Shown: positions 25,007 through 37,962 of the stretch, one piece after another
Position numbering within the stretch: the first letter of the stretch is position 1
Layout of the letters: the number at the start of each line of letters is the position of its first letter
NCBI GenBank assembly: GCA_022495005.1
Contig: JAGYXB010000559.1
Location: 558,001-622,000, forward strand
Reading direction: 5' to 3'
DNA: 64,000 bases
Source: Rhyacophila brunnea
Lineage: Eukaryota; Arthropoda; Insecta; Trichoptera; Rhyacophilidae
Position numbers and translations under genes: made by a program
The notes under the pieces: model-generated
Databases searched by the model: none
Told to the model about the DNA's origin: nothing
The model's input: only the letters and a program-made list of their open reading frames with translations

Positions 25007-25801
25007 TAATCATAAAGATTAAATAGAGAAATTGAACAAAGCATGCTAAATTTATATTAAAAGATAATATATTATATTATTAGAGTGAAAAAGATTAGTT
25101 AAAATAATTAATACAAGTACCTAACCCAAGCAAATAAAATACAAATGAAGTTAGACAAATAATAGTGCCTTTTGAAGATATAAAGTTTGAAATATGGAAG
25201 AAACATAATATTTCAGGTTTGATAACAAGGCCGGGTGAAGGTAGGAAATTAGTCATTTTGAAATAGCGCAATCAGATAAACCACAGCCGCCCTTTGACAA
25301 ACGTTCAAAATTTGGCCATTTATCATAAAATTTGGCATTACAATTCTCGCGGCGGGGCTAAAGGGAGGGTCACCGGTTAAATCAGAGTGATAATATTGAA
25401 AATGAGCGACAGAGAGAGAGAATGATTAAAAGTTGATCAACTTGAAATTAACTGAACAGAGTCTGAATCACAGAAGATGTGCCATGTTTTAAACCAAATA
25501 ATTTAAATCGCTCAAAACGAATCGTGTGTTCTTTCAGGAAGATTTTTTTCTTTAACACCTTCACTCATGTGATAGCGTGTTGTCAATGTCACCTTTTTAA
25601 TAATAAAGCTAAAATTTAAAGTGCAATATAATATTTACTTGCATTTTGATATAATATATATCTATACAATAGGAGTCTTAACAAGAGTATTACTTTACAT
25701 ATTTTTCATCTTGAATGTTGACAAGTGGTACTACTATTTGATAATATATGCTAGTATTGTATGTAATATAGTTTTAGCCATGAGTCCACCTTATCTCTGT
25801 C
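25007..25801. other. AT-rich stretch with one GC-richer patch
   Basis: A GC-richer patch at about 25230-25400 is followed by a short (GA)n run near 25410. No gene is supported. Confidence 0.4.
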
Positions 25802-26040
25802 GCCCACGATAACCGAGCGGTAGCATGTCGGCTTATAAAGTCGTGGGTTTCGGGTTCGAATCTTGGTTTGAAAATGTGTGATTTTTTCAATAAATTCTTA
25901 GACCTAGAGCATTGACTGAATAGGTTGAGCAAGTGGCTAGTATCTATTTCTCGTAACAACAGAAATCCGTTAATACAATCTTATCTCTTGGAAGTGTTTT
26001 TTATATCCCTGTCGAGATATTCATTGAAAAGAAAAAAACT
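25802..26040 (+). mobile_element. tRNA-derived SINE, copy 3 (diverged)
   Basis: The head GCCCACGATAACCGAGCGG and the B box GGTTCGAATC near 25852 are clear. The body element AGGTTGAGCAAGTGGCT (near 25922) and the ATTTCTCGTAA segment match copies 1 and 2, but the 3' half is more diverged. It ends in an A-rich tail near 26035. I find no clear target duplication. Confidence 0.7.
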
Positions 26041-27241
26041 GTATAAACTCACCAAATAATTGCGGACGGTACAATTTAATTGACCAATTTTTACTAACCA
26101 GGATTAGTTCATAATGTACATTTTGTGGGAAAATCATAACGGTCATCAGTAAGCAGAGGAAAATTTGTTTGATCAAATTGAAAGCACAAAGCATACAGAG
26201 AAATCCATCTCACTTGCAATCCAAATATTGGAAAATAAAACCGACTAAGTTTTAAAAGTGAAGATCAGTTAATAATACAAGTTTGATTAATTATTAGAGC
26301 CTTTTTTACGTGGAAATGAGTAGGTGTCTAACTCATGTTTCACAGGTATGGCAACACTAATATTATCGTTGGTCGGCCGACTTTGCGTCTCTAAATTTTA
26401 ATGGACGCCATCGAGACTGGGGTCTAAAACTCAATTTCGTATTTATATACCTCGTAGATATTATCAGTTTTTCAGATACAGATTTGTAAGAATGGCGAAG
26501 AAGAGTTGCCTCGGGGCTTCGCGCGATGTTCCGGCGTTTCGGAGCAGGGAGAAGGTTGTGGGGGATATTGCGAGGCGAACAGAACTTAATTAGGCAAAAC
26601 TTTATAACTGTGGATTGTTGAAGTGGTTGAGAAGGAAGGACGCACGCAGGGGTGAGGAGGTACACTAGGGGGTAGGTGGAGGCATCGGAGAGTTTTGATA
26701 AATGCAGTGTGTATAATAGCGAAAGTCCCGGGCATTGGTGGAAGGATACCTTCAGATTTCAAATTGATTGAGTTCTATGGAATATTTTTTAATTAAATAT
26801 ATTATATACGTAGCATTGACATTATCTACAATTTAAAAAATATATAATCAACTGTTGGAGTAATGTACCCTTACTTGATAAAGTGTTTGGGTATATTATA
26901 CAAATCAATATACCACACCTAATATATTATAATATGCTACAGAGAATTATTGGAAATACAAAATAAAACAAAATATAGTTTTTTAGATGTTACTATTAAA
27001 GAAACTGGTCGATCATAAGGGCGCAAATGGGCATCCAGAATGGAGTCAAAACACATATTATAAATTAAATTTTCCAAACTCAGGATTCGAGACTCATGAC
27101 TTTACCAGCCGACACGTGGGTGGAAAGTATTTTTTTAAACTATATGACAGAATAATGTCGATAAAACCATTTTTAAAGATTTAACAAGATGCCTGTTTTA
27201 ATTAATGAGGAATAATTTTCTTTATGTACGATAGACGATGT
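26041..27241. other. Intergenic stretch with GC-rich island
   Basis: A GC-rich island at about 26360-26760 stands out from AT-rich surroundings. It has a 100-codon open minus-strand frame of no recognised family and no clear splice boundaries. It may be regulatory DNA, and nothing else is supported. Confidence 0.4.
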
Positions 27242-27437
27242 CGAACATATATAATTTTGAAAAACACTTTCTGAGAGAATATATTATAACTCCTTTATTA
27301 TAATCTCCCATGTTTACGCCCTGATCCGTGCATTACCACTATGCTACGAGGTGACATACTAATTGCGACAAATTTTAACTATTGGTCAATTTTAATACCT
27401 ACTCATCAGTGCTCTTCCAAATCAAGCTACTTTGGCA
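27242..27437 (-). mobile_element. tRNA-bearing long-TIR element, copy 1 (partial)
   Basis: It starts inside the inverted repeat (CGAACATATATAATTTTG), continues through TTGAAAAACACTTTC and the segment TATTATAAC, and then enters a tRNA-like segment. The tRNA-like segment is read on the minus strand, with ATGCTACGAGGTGACATACT as its reverse complement near 27340. It ends in the element's internal AATCAAGCTA-type block. The outer inverted repeats are missing at both ends. It lies 125 bp from copy 2. Confidence 0.65.
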
Positions 27438-27561
27438 ATCGATTTTTGTTTCTTAAATCAAAGTAGGCAACTGTTTACTATTACTTTGATTACTAACCGA
27501 CGTCGTGGAATTTCTCCAATATTTTTAGATGTAACTACTTGCACTTGCTAATAATTTATAA

Positions 27562-27810
27562 TTAACTATTTCTTTTATTCAACGAACAATTCACAAGATT
27601 TAAGAATATATCATTCTGATTATTGAACATATATAATTTTGAAAAACACTTTCTGAGAGAATATATTATAACCAATCGAAAAAAATCTTTTTTGAAAAAA
27701 AGTAAGCCAACCCGACGAGGAATCGAACTCCGTATCTCCCTATGTTCAATAATCAGAATGATATATTTTTAAGTCTTGTGAATTATTCGTTGAATAAAAG
27801 AAATAGTTAA
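27562..27810 (-). mobile_element. tRNA-bearing long-TIR element, copy 2 (complete TIRs, deleted middle)
   Basis: It opens TTAACTATTTCTTTTATTC and closes with the exact reverse complement at 27810. The inverted arms are about 70 bp with few mismatches. Between them only the left internal part and a truncated tRNA-like B-box region (GAATCGAACT, minus strand) remain. TTAA stands at both ends, which would suit a TTAA-targeting (piggyBac-type) or TA-targeting element, but the copies at 55271 and 59292 do not settle this. It encodes no protein. Confidence 0.75.
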
Positions 27811-30548
27811 TGATAGTAGATGTTTTTACTTTTCATAATTATTATAGTAGGGAGTGTAGTTAGTACTATGACTCTTTCAAATGTCTTGAATCAAGCATAG
27901 TATACGTTTATCTATTGAAAATATTCAGAAAGAACAATTCTTCTTAAATATCTATAAAAAAAAATCAAATTTAATCGTAATATAGGTACTATACATAAGA
28001 TTCTTTTATATAATTACTGTTTCTTTTAATTCTTGTTTTTTAGCAACATTTTAGGTTACTCATAATCCTCAGATTCCGCGAGCGAGGCCAAGATTTTAAA
28101 TTCTGTGTGGAATTGCAATTCCCAACTATACAATAGTTTACTAATTTCACAAAAATTACAAAATTGTGATGAGAAATAAATACTTATTTATTATATGCCA
28201 ATGAAGAAAATCAACCGTTTTGGTCTTGTCTTTCAATATTTCTATTGTTGTGGAGTTGAGAATTTATTTTTTGAAGCGATTGGATTGTAAACGTGATTAT
28301 GCGTTTTTTTGACATTCAGACATGGTTTGTAGAAAAGCAAAAACTCAGGTGTGACTTTATTGGCGTCGTTACATTTAATAAGATCGTTGCGAAAGTGCTA
28401 ACGATGTATCTTGCAGGAGAATTAGTATTCCGGCCCAAGTAGTTATTTCTTTTATACGATAAGGGGCGCAATGGCGGCCGAGGAGCGCTAAACTTCGGCA
28501 AATGGGGCGTTAATAAGGCAGGGAATTGGGGCCCGGATTGGGAACGAAAACAATTATTTTGGATAATTTTATCAGAAAAGGCGATCGTTAAAAATAACGC
28601 GACCGTTCGAGTTGAAAAGCCCACTTTACGTGCGCTACTAAAACGATTGTGTTCTTGAGAAAAATCAGAATACTGAAAAAACAAAGCTGAGTATCGTACT
28701 GAGTGAGTGCTTTATAACTTAATTGTTATGAGTAAACGTAAAAATGGCAGAACGACTAAAAGAGAACAAAGCAATAATTCCACACTTTCTAAATATCTGA
28801 GGAAAACAGATTTTATGTTTTAATTTTAGTTTGTAACGAACTGTTTTGATGATGGGTATTCAATGGTCGGCAACAAGACGTGTCAACACTACGAATTCGA
28901 ACTATGAACTAAAAACAAAATACACTATTGTAATTTAGTTATACCTATCACGTAATTGCCAATTCAACCGAAAAAAACACTTCTTTAAATATTCATCTTA
29001 AAAAATAAGTTAACATTCATTTATAATAGATAATTGGTGGTTGGAGGTTGTTCAATTTAATTAGATTTACATAAAGTTTACGTGATATCTGTAATGTGTT
29101 TATGTTTATACAATACAGTTCCAATCTATGGCCGCCCAACGCTCGACGAAAAATTACGACGTGTGCTAAGCTTAAGTTATATTATCTCATTAAGTATATC
29201 AACGACATCGATGTTTTTTCACATACTGGAAATCGTTTAGAAGGAATCAATTAGTGCATATTTCAGATCGATATCGCCATTAAAAGTGTTAGTATTTTGA
29301 AAAACATTGTACGGGTACCTCATGCTTAGGATACAAGACCGCCCCCATAATTTTAAAATAATGTACCGTTACCGCATTAGTACTGTATAAAAAAATTAAA
29401 TTATATGGATGCATGGGAAATAGGCAAATATTAAGCGTGATAGAAAAAAAATAGCTAATCTTTATTATATACTGAGTAGATTTTCATGATCATTTTCAAA
29501 GCTGACAATTACTTACAATTACAAAACCTGTAACCTGTAACATAATGTAATGAAGTATCCATATATTGTAATGATGATGTATTGGAATAATTAACAGTGG
29601 TTAATAAATTATTACTTTACAATTAAGTCGATTCTATAAATAAATCGCTTCATCTGGATAATTATTATAGTTAAGCAATAAACGTTTATTTTAAACACCT
29701 GAAATTCAAAAAATACCTTTACCTACATTCAAATTAAATTTATGTTATAAAAAGTAATAATGTTGTCTTTTAATGCACTAAGTAAACTATTTAAATCAAA
29801 TTAATTTAATATAAGTACGTATTATTATTACATCTAGAAAGTTAAGTGTCGGTTTGTATAATATTATGAATAAATAATTCTTAGCAAGTCAGCGAATTAA
29901 AATATTTTTTAAGAAGCGTAACTGGTAAAGTTGAAAATACAATTAAAGAAATTTTAATAAGAAAAACTGTTCAATAATTCAAACGATTAAATAAGAAAAT
30001 CTATGATAAATGACGTTGATAGAGCATTTAAGAAGGGGAGCGTTTGAAACCCCCCAAGACGTTTTCAGTTTCCAAAGTGCAACTGGAAAAATATGATTCC
30101 TTAATAAGAACTCTCAACTTCTTGTAGTTATGAAGAAAGTTGAATAGCAACCATTCATTTAATTTCATTGATGTATAAATGCAGTTGAACGGTTTGAAAT
30201 AAATTTGTATAGTAGTTTTTTTATCTGTATATTAATTAGTTTTTGAATATTTTTATTCATTCAATAACAAGGTAAATAACAGAAAAAAATAGTCATTCAA
30301 AGAAAATATTAAAATCATTCAATAAGTATTTGTTAATTAATTCGTGTTGGAAGGTCGTAGAAATTAAATAAACAACATTAATATTATTTTAATAAATTTT
30401 TGTAATAGTGAAGACAGAAACTGACAGTTATTAAAATATTGGTTAAAATAAATTATATAGACTGAGGGTAGGTACTTCATGGAAATTGAAATTGATTATA
30501 CTACATTGCTTGGCACATGGTCCGTTACATGATTGCAGTTGTAATGTA
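27811..30548. other. AT-rich stretch with a GC-rich island
   Basis: A GC-rich island at about 28430-28640 contains GGCGGCC and GGGGCCC words. A smaller patch at 30030-30110 contains CCCCCC. No supported gene or repeat. Confidence 0.4.
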
Positions 30549-30552
30549 ATAT

Positions 30553-30870
30553 CATCACCATCATCATCATGCAGGATGAAAACCTATCCAAGCTAATTTT
30601 ACTCCTCTTGGTCTAGTGAATTGAGTTTCCACGTATTTCCGCATAACCCAATTATTTCGTTATTTCAGCAGTTTCTGGGTTTACCTTTCAGGCGTTCTCA
30701 ACGTGATGACTAGGTTTTTTCAGTGATTACACCTTCTTTGCGCGATATATCTAGTTTATGTCTTTAAGTGAAGTTTTTTAGCAATTTCCATTACACCGCA
30801 TAATATTTGACTTTTAGCGTTATATCTCTCTACACTACTACTTTGTTTCTGAAAATTTCTTTGGTAATAT
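30553..30870 (-). pseudogene. Non-LTR retrotransposon 3' fragment (copy 5, heavily decayed)
   Basis: On the minus strand it starts in an ATGATGATGGTG-type tail and follows the same colinear order as copy 1. Recognisable relics are the CGGAAATACGTGG-type segment near 30630 (compare the CGGAAGTACGTGG-type segment in copy 1) and a diverged KREIQKL-like end near 30850. It is full of stops and frame changes. Identification is by nucleotide colinearity with copies 1 and 6, so it is moderately secure. Confidence 0.55.
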
Positions 30871-32092
30871 TTTTTACGCATATATTATGATAACGGGAAT
30901 TACACCTTGTTAAAGTCATTTTTAAGGTCATTTTTGGATATACTATTCAAGCGTCTAAAGACTAATATACTTACTGTCTGTAATTATCCTACTGAAAAGT
31001 GGTTTTATTATTTTAACCCAAGCTACGACATCATTTAATAATAGTTACCAGTAAAATATTTAATCATAGAATAACTTATTTTTTTATATCATTCTATATA
31101 AAGATTTTAGTCTCTCTAAAGTGACCAAGTTTATCGTCAACAGTATTATGGCATTATTGTTAAAATATTAAATAGTTGAAATTAAAACATTATTGTAATT
31201 CATATTATTATAGAGTTGAAATATTTTATAATTTTTTTATACCTCATATTCATGGGATATACTCACAACTTTCGGAAAAAAACCTACCCATATATATTTT
31301 CATAAATAGCAGTTAATATTTGAATCACGTTTCTCGCATAAGTATGTATGTATGCGGTGATGTGAAATCTACTACTAACTCATTTTTAAATTACATGTCA
31401 CCAACACTAATTGAATGTTCAGCACCTCGATCATGTAAACAATAATTTGTCCGATCACTTTTTTTCATTATCATAGCGGTTTGATCTACCTACTTGAAAC
31501 GTTCAAAGATAAAACTGCGCAGTAGACAGTATTAATGACACAGACATCGCTTCCAGAGAGCGCCGGGGGAAACGGAAAGAATATTACAGGAAGTTATCTC
31601 GCAATCTAAAGTGCAGCGGCTAAGAACGTTTATGAAGGGAATGCGACAGTTGATTAGTCAGGGTAGCTCGCCTGGAAATGTTAGAATTTTTTACTGCGGC
31701 CGCAGGAAATCTAATAGCACGCTAGTGATAAGCTATCGTTAAAAGTAATGATTGGAATAAGGCCTTCAGTTTCAAATGCAGAACTCGCAAGTCATAATAT
31801 TTTATTGGTTAAGGAACTTATTTTAAGTAGATTACAAAATTATACAAATTTCGCACGAGTGTAATAAAATATATGCAATCGGAATACAATTTTTGAGCTT
31901 TAACGTACAATTTATTTAATATGCTATTCACATAGGTACTTACAATTAATGTAATAATATTACTAATGTTCTTGTACTAAATATCATGTGTAAGTAATCT
32001 AAATATTAAAAAAGCCTTAATTTGTACGCTTTAGACTCTATGTATATACTGTAGGTACATCTGATTGATTATTAATTATCTTGTAAATAACT
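30871..32092. other. AT-rich stretch with one GC-richer island
   Basis: An island of mixed composition lies at about 31530-31740, containing GCGCCGGGGG and GCGGCCGC. No long reading frame. Otherwise AT-rich and featureless. Confidence 0.4.
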
Positions 32093-32170
32093 TAAGAGGT
32101 TTAAGCGTCGACCTATAGCGTCGTGGGTTCCGGACTCGAATCCTGGGTCTGCCAAGTACCTACACATAGA
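32093..32170 (+). mobile_element. tRNA-derived SINE head, copy 4 (fragment)
   Basis: Only the tRNA-like part is present. It has TTTAAGCGTCGACCTATAGC, a CGTGGGTTCC segment and a diverged B box (GACTCGAATCC), followed by TGGGTCTGCCAAGTAC as in the other copies. The SINE body is missing, so this is a 3'-truncated or decayed copy. Confidence 0.65.
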
Positions 32171-35100
32171 GTAAGTTATATCTGGTATGGGACCCGAAAG
32201 CGCTTTTTGATGAAATATCATTATTTGTTAATCGCCCAATTTATCATTTCTACGTAAAAATAATGCGTAAATTTTGCTTATGATAGATTCGAATCCGGAA
32301 CTCACAACATGTAGACTGAAGCTTTGCCATTTGTTCATTTTAATTTGATACAATATCGCATTCCTATTCATTTTATAAATACCTACTGGAATATATTAAA
32401 AATTATTTCTTATGACTTACAAGCAGAATTTAATAGTCGTCCTCAATATAAGCATACATTATTTATATTTTGCGCTAACACTTATAATGTGAGATGTATC
32501 TAAGCAGACTTTATTTTTTTGATAATATAAATGTATTCAAAAACCATGTATTTAGACGTGAGTGGACAGTTATAATTAGTACAATATTCATTTGAAAAAT
32601 GCTTGTTGGTATATTCTAAATAAGCACAGAAAGTTGGAAAGATTTTAAATTTTTGCCGGGAAAATATAAGTTTATATTAAAACAGTTTTACATTAAAAAT
32701 AATCAGAAAAGATATCTCACTAAAGTAGAAAATAAGTACTTACTTTAAAGCCACGTGCGTACTAAGATTTGTTTCTACTTTATGACTTGTCGTCTGTTAA
32801 GCGTCTCCTTATACTTGAACTTTTACGCGAAAGCTGCAAAACGCCATTAACGTAAAAATAATTGCCTTAAGGTTTCGCGAACGAGCTTTCGTTAACCAAA
32901 CGGCTCTCCGTTATCGTCGTCGGAGCTTCCAATATACCTCAGTAAAATCTCACCCAAAGAGTATCGCATTACTCTGATGCCAATTTTACGGAAAAACTTC
33001 GATATTTTTTTTACTCCCAGTTCGTGAGAATTAGCAGTAGGATAGAAAAAGAATTTCCAAAATAGTAAGACCAATTCTAGATAAGATGATATTTTACTGT
33101 CGCAGAATTTAGCATGGCGTATTCTTATCAGCAATTCATTTTCAATTACTGTTTTAAACGAAGCTGCGTCGTAGATTCAATTTGAAAATTGTAGGTAATG
33201 ATAATACATTTTTTTAAATTAAATTTTCGACATAATCCACCATATTATGCGCAGTAAGTAATCTATTTTAGTTGTATACAAACCAACGGCAAATCCTTAT
33301 TTTCCATGCAATATGGTTATACTATATTGTATAGATATAAGTTCAATTACATAATATTTTGCATTTTGTAAGAGGTTATTCATTAGGAAAGATGGAGTCT
33401 GTAGTGAGATGAGATGGAATATTAATAAAAGTATTACTAACTAAAAGATTACGTTTTTATAAAAAGCAGTGACAATAAGAAGAGCAAGTCAAAAATAAAG
33501 TGAAAATTATTGATATTTAATAACTGATTCTACTAATACGTAACTTAGCGTTACTTTATTTTAAGTACGTCGAAGTATATTCTAGTCGAATACGAATATC
33601 TTTATGTGAAGTACCTACTTATTTTGATGTGATGTTAAAGAATTCTTTATTATGTCCATACATTTTTAGATTGGTATGAAAAAAATACTGCTGTCGGCAG
33701 AAAAATTGTGATTGAAAATTTATGTTTCAGTGATTTAATTAAAAATGTAAAGCCTTTAGAAGTTAAAAAAGGAATTACTTAAAAAATAACCATATAGCAC
33801 AATATAAACCCATGATTTTGCGATTTCTTTGAAGAGTGAACTTCGTACCGAAAACAATGAAGAAGCCAATGAAATTTTCATAGGGCTGAAAGAAATTAGG
33901 ACAGTGTACCATTAGGGAAACAAACCTATATCGGATAATGAAAAAATGTCGACATAGACCGGTCGGATACAAAGCAAAACAAAGTTCTGCGAAAATACAA
34001 ATGTCGTTGAAAAAGGCAAAGTCATTCTGAAAAAGTTTTTCAAGTCAAAATGAATAATGTATTGCTGCTCAGGGGGCAGGGGTTCTGAGAAAAAGAGTAA
34101 AAGGGTGAAGGGGTACTGTGGGTGGCTTATTGAAAATACACCCCATGCCATGAAAAGCCAAATCATTTCTTGTGAAAGGGCGTGATGAATTGGCCCATTT
34201 GTCAACCATTCTTCGTGTACAATTTGAAATTTAATGATCGGCACTTTGGAAAACTTATCGTTGAATTTTGATAATAGTACACAACCATTGGTAAGTAAAC
34301 GAAGTCTATAAAGCTGTAATTCTTCTTATCAATTCGATGTGTATTTACATCAGCGGAATTCGAAATTGAAATAACTTGCCTGACATTCAAAGCGAGGCCC
34401 TTTTGACAAACTTTTCAACTTGAATAACATGGAATTGATAAGTATTCGACGACAAAAAGGAATGAGTCTAAGACAATATTTTTATTACAGAAATGAACTT
34501 AATAATTTGAGGCTTTTATACGGTATATGCATAAAAATTGTTATATAAGTACCTTTAAAAAAATCAAAGATAACACACTGTTTAATAACATAAATTTAAT
34601 TAATAATTATTAATAATAATTATTCACAAAGTTCTAGGAATGTTAGGTTCTTTATTATTGAAACTACGTAATATTGAAAAACCTCATGAACACAGTGATT
34701 TAAAAAAAATAATACTTACTAAGATTTATTCTAATATGTATGTTTCTGAGGTTTTAAAAAATAATTAAGAAATAGGTTTAGGTAGTGAACGGAGAAGGAT
34801 TATAGTACTTTCTGGTATTTTTTTCTCTCTAAGATATTATGTTATTATTGAATAGACATTTTTCTTTCAATACAATGATAGCCAATGAGATGTCTCATCG
34901 CGGCGGCTTTCAGGATTCAGAATTATACAGAAGGCTCTAGGGGAAAGCTTATACAAATTCAGGTCCCAGAGGGAAACGGAAGTGGACCGCTGCAGCGTTT
35001 TTACGATTTTCAATGCACGAAAAATAACTACCTACGTTCTTTTATTTTCTATCAAACGCCTGTTATTTCGCCGTCGGCCTTGCATGCGCGATGCTGTTTT

Positions 35101-35979
35101 TTTAGTTTTTAATCTCGAATCGTGGAAATGTCTAAATAAATTATATAAAATGCACGATACTTTGAAAAAAATATAGACGGTATTTTCTTTGCCAAGTCTC
35201 GCATCAAATTACAAAACTACGTGCAATGGTACTATTTTCCTATTTTTATAACATGTTTACTCAATTTTACTATTATACAAATGAAGTAAAACCTTAGTTA
35301 TTATACCTATATATTATACCTTGATAAATAAGTAACTTAATATTTTCTAAAATTAACAGATAATTAAAATACAATCAATTTAAATACATGATAATTTATA
35401 ATCATTCAGAACATTTTCGGTAACATTATTTTTTTTTATTTGAGTGAAATTGTGGTTGATACATAATTTTATGTATTTATAACATAATAGATGCGACATC
35501 GTTACAATTCAAAGAAAAATGTAATTTATATAATTTATATTACTTAAATAAGATGAAAATTTTATTTACGAGAAATAATATTATTAAAAATGCATTTTTG
35601 GTTTTACGGTAGGTAATTATATGATAATAATATTAATATACTTGTTGTCAAAGGTACCTACATACAAGTTTACACATCATTTTATTGTTTTAAAAATTAC
35701 TCAATACCAACATACATTGATGAATCAGTGCATTCGAAAATAAAATAAATAATATGATATTGGCATTGATTCGAAGCAGCAGTGAAGATGATGTGGTCAA
35801 AGAAAATGAAATAAACAACAAAATTTCAACGTTTAACTATACATTAAAATAAACAAGTTGAATTTTAATTTTGAAACTCGGATGAATGCAACAAATAACA
35901 ACTTACTGCATCTTATGAGTGGAATTTATGATATCTACGATAAATACTACAAGACATGAAAACGTAAGATTTCACTCAC
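32171..35979. other. Long AT-rich stretch with mixed-composition islands
   Basis: Islands of mixed composition lie at about 32870-33000, 33780-34420 and 34860-35110. Several frames of 60-110 codons are open on the minus strand at 33775-34390, but they overlap each other, match no family I know and lack splice context. I do not call them genes. The rest is AT-rich. Confidence 0.4.
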
Positions 35980-36030
35980 TTTCCTTAGACCTCCCTCTTT
36001 CGCTGCTGTCAAATGCCGACCTCAACATAC
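35980..36030 (-). CDS. Candidate 51-nt cassette exon of a host gene
   Basis: On the minus strand a strong pyrimidine tract and acceptor (TGTTTTCTTTTTTTCAG) end at 36031. A 51-nt segment follows and runs straight into a near-consensus donor, AAA|GTGAGT, at 35979. Two frames contain stops. The third, with two leading bases, is open throughout and reads MLRSAFDSSERGRSKE. The length is a multiple of three, so inclusion would keep the frame, as in alternatively spliced microexons of neuronal and muscle genes. It is GC-richer than its surroundings. I do not recognise the peptide, no other exon of the gene is visible, and chance co-occurrence of splice signals cannot be excluded. Confidence 0.35.
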
Positions 36031-37858
36031 CTGAAAAAAAGAAAACACAATTTTAAACACATAATAATAAATAATGAGTTGTAAAAATGCAGAAACGCCA
36101 CTGTCCACACAAAAATCGAAAATGACATATTATGGATGTACAAAAACTACTTAACAGATGAAATGCAATATCCCCAGAAAACCATGAAAAATGAATTTAT
36201 TGGGTTTACATACAGTCACCACTGTCCACACGTAGTGCCGTAATTCAAATTCACCATTGTATAAACCAGCCAATTAGGAGACAGCATAAGAAATTAGTAA
36301 AATGGTCATCCTATATTACTTACGAATGCTGAGATTAAAACTTACCACTCTTCGTTACCAAACCATTAAATATAGTCACTTGGATTACATTCATTTTACA
36401 CATACCTATGTATTTGTTTCTGAAGCATTTAATATATATTCACTTAAAACTCACATGTTTGTGTAAAGTATTAGAATTACCCCAGCAACGGCGTTAAAGC
36501 ACAGTGGCGTTTTTGCTTTTATACATCATTTTATAACATTTCAATTTAAAGCATAACAATAGAAAGTTACTTAACAGTCTACTACATGAACAATTTTTAT
36601 TAGGTGACCAATAATTTCGAAGGGTGGAAATGAGTAGTATGCATTAAAACTTAATATGCACACGACCGATAAATAAATCTACATTTAATGCATACATTCT
36701 ACTCTACAATAGGATAGGTTGTGTGTCGAGGGATTTAAGTATGACTTTAAACCGTTTTCATCAAACTATAAAAACAAAAACTTTTGTTACATTGATTTCG
36801 TCAAATATTTGTATTTAATATTTACTGTTTTTAATTTTACTATTATTTACACTATGTATGTATATCGGCTGAATCTTAGCATTAGATAAAACAAAATTGT
36901 GTTATTATATTATGATCTGTTATTACTTATTATATATTTAATAGTTGTTTTGTTAACATTTAATTTCTTGTTGTATTTCGTTCACTGTCTCGTGAATTAA
37001 CCTATAGGTATTTAGTGTCACTCCTGTGTACCGTTAATGATTATTTTTACGTAATTTTTTTTAGAAACCGAGTAAACATAATATTATACTGTTTTAAAAT
37101 GATTAATTAAAAATAAAAAGTAAATAAAAGTTCATAATAATTATGATTGTTATGTATTCTCAATGATTGATTTTTAAAAACAGATTATAATGATCTAAAT
37201 ATTAAACCTATTCTGAGAAAAATATCCTTAGGGTATTAAATATTTTCAATTATGCACAATTTGTACAAGCGGTGTAATAAATATTGAAAAACCTACGCGG
37301 AACAGTTTTGTTTATTAAAAAAATATGTCGACATATTGAATAATGTAACATAATTGAACAAACGTAAATAATATTGATGATGCAACGTAATTTTAAGGCC
37401 TATTGCGTGAACGGAACATTATACGACAAAATGCTGGAGGATATAATTATCACAGAGACGGAGTTAGAGACTTTTGGGCCCACCCATTGCGGCCGGCCGG
37501 TGGTGTCTGCCTTACCCCAATTCAAATTTATTACGGATATGTCGAGTTAAGTGTTATTTATGGAACATAAAATTGGAGTTTCGTTAGAAGGTATTGATTA
37601 ATGACTTAGGAGGTTTTTGAGAGCCTTGGAGAATTTTGTCAAAAGTTAAGATATTTCCATAACAGTAGGTACATACCCAACTTACTGATAAAATGAATTC
37701 AAATTTATATTTTATGATTAAACTTGTGTCTTAATATCAAATAATTCAATTATTATATTCAATGATTTTATTTATCAAAAAATGAATGTTGAAATACATA
37801 GGATTCCGTTAGATATACCAGTATTAATTAAGCATAATGGAGGTACAAGTATGTTTAC
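36031..37858. other. AT-rich stretch with a few inverted words and one island
   Basis: AAACGCCACTGT (about 36095-36106) and ACAGTGGCGTTT (about 36501-36512) face outward as an inverted pair. CACTGTCCACAC is repeated near 36100 and 36225. A GC-rich island with GGCCGGCCGG lies at about 37430-37515. No gene is supported. Confidence 0.4.
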
Positions 37859-37957
37859 TGGAAGCCAGACGGAAACAGAGGTAATTAACCTAACCTAACC
37901 TAGCAAATAATCCAGTATATTGGCTATTTTCAAAATTTCTTTGCCACTGGCTTCCAC
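37859..37957. repeat. Dispersed repeat with CCTAACC run, copy 2, ends GGAAGCCAG/CTGGCTTCC
   Basis: From 37885 this shares the CCTAACC run, the AATAATCCAGTATAT block, GGCTATTTTCAA and CTGGCTTCC with 19137-19215. This copy also has GGAAGCCAG at about 37860, inverted relative to the CTGGCTTCC end, which hints at a very small TIR element. The hAT element that follows starts 6 bp after it, so the hAT probably inserted beside or into it. Confidence 0.55.
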
Positions 37958-37962
37958 TAAAT

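Noticed and set aside
28316..28684. 122-codon minus-strand frame.
   Set aside because: It spans a GC-rich island but has a low-complexity composition and no recognised domain. Length alone is weak evidence.
33775..34390. Run of minus-strand frames of 60-110 codons.
   Set aside because: They overlap in different frames, are rich in F, I and Y codons, and show no family motif or splice context. They are likely non-coding.
35904..35943. Second exon-like segment just downstream of the candidate microexon on the minus strand (donor GCA|GTAAGT).
   Set aside because: The intron to the 51-nt candidate would be only about 36 nt, too short for normal splicing, and the 40-nt length shifts frame. It could only be an alternative choice.
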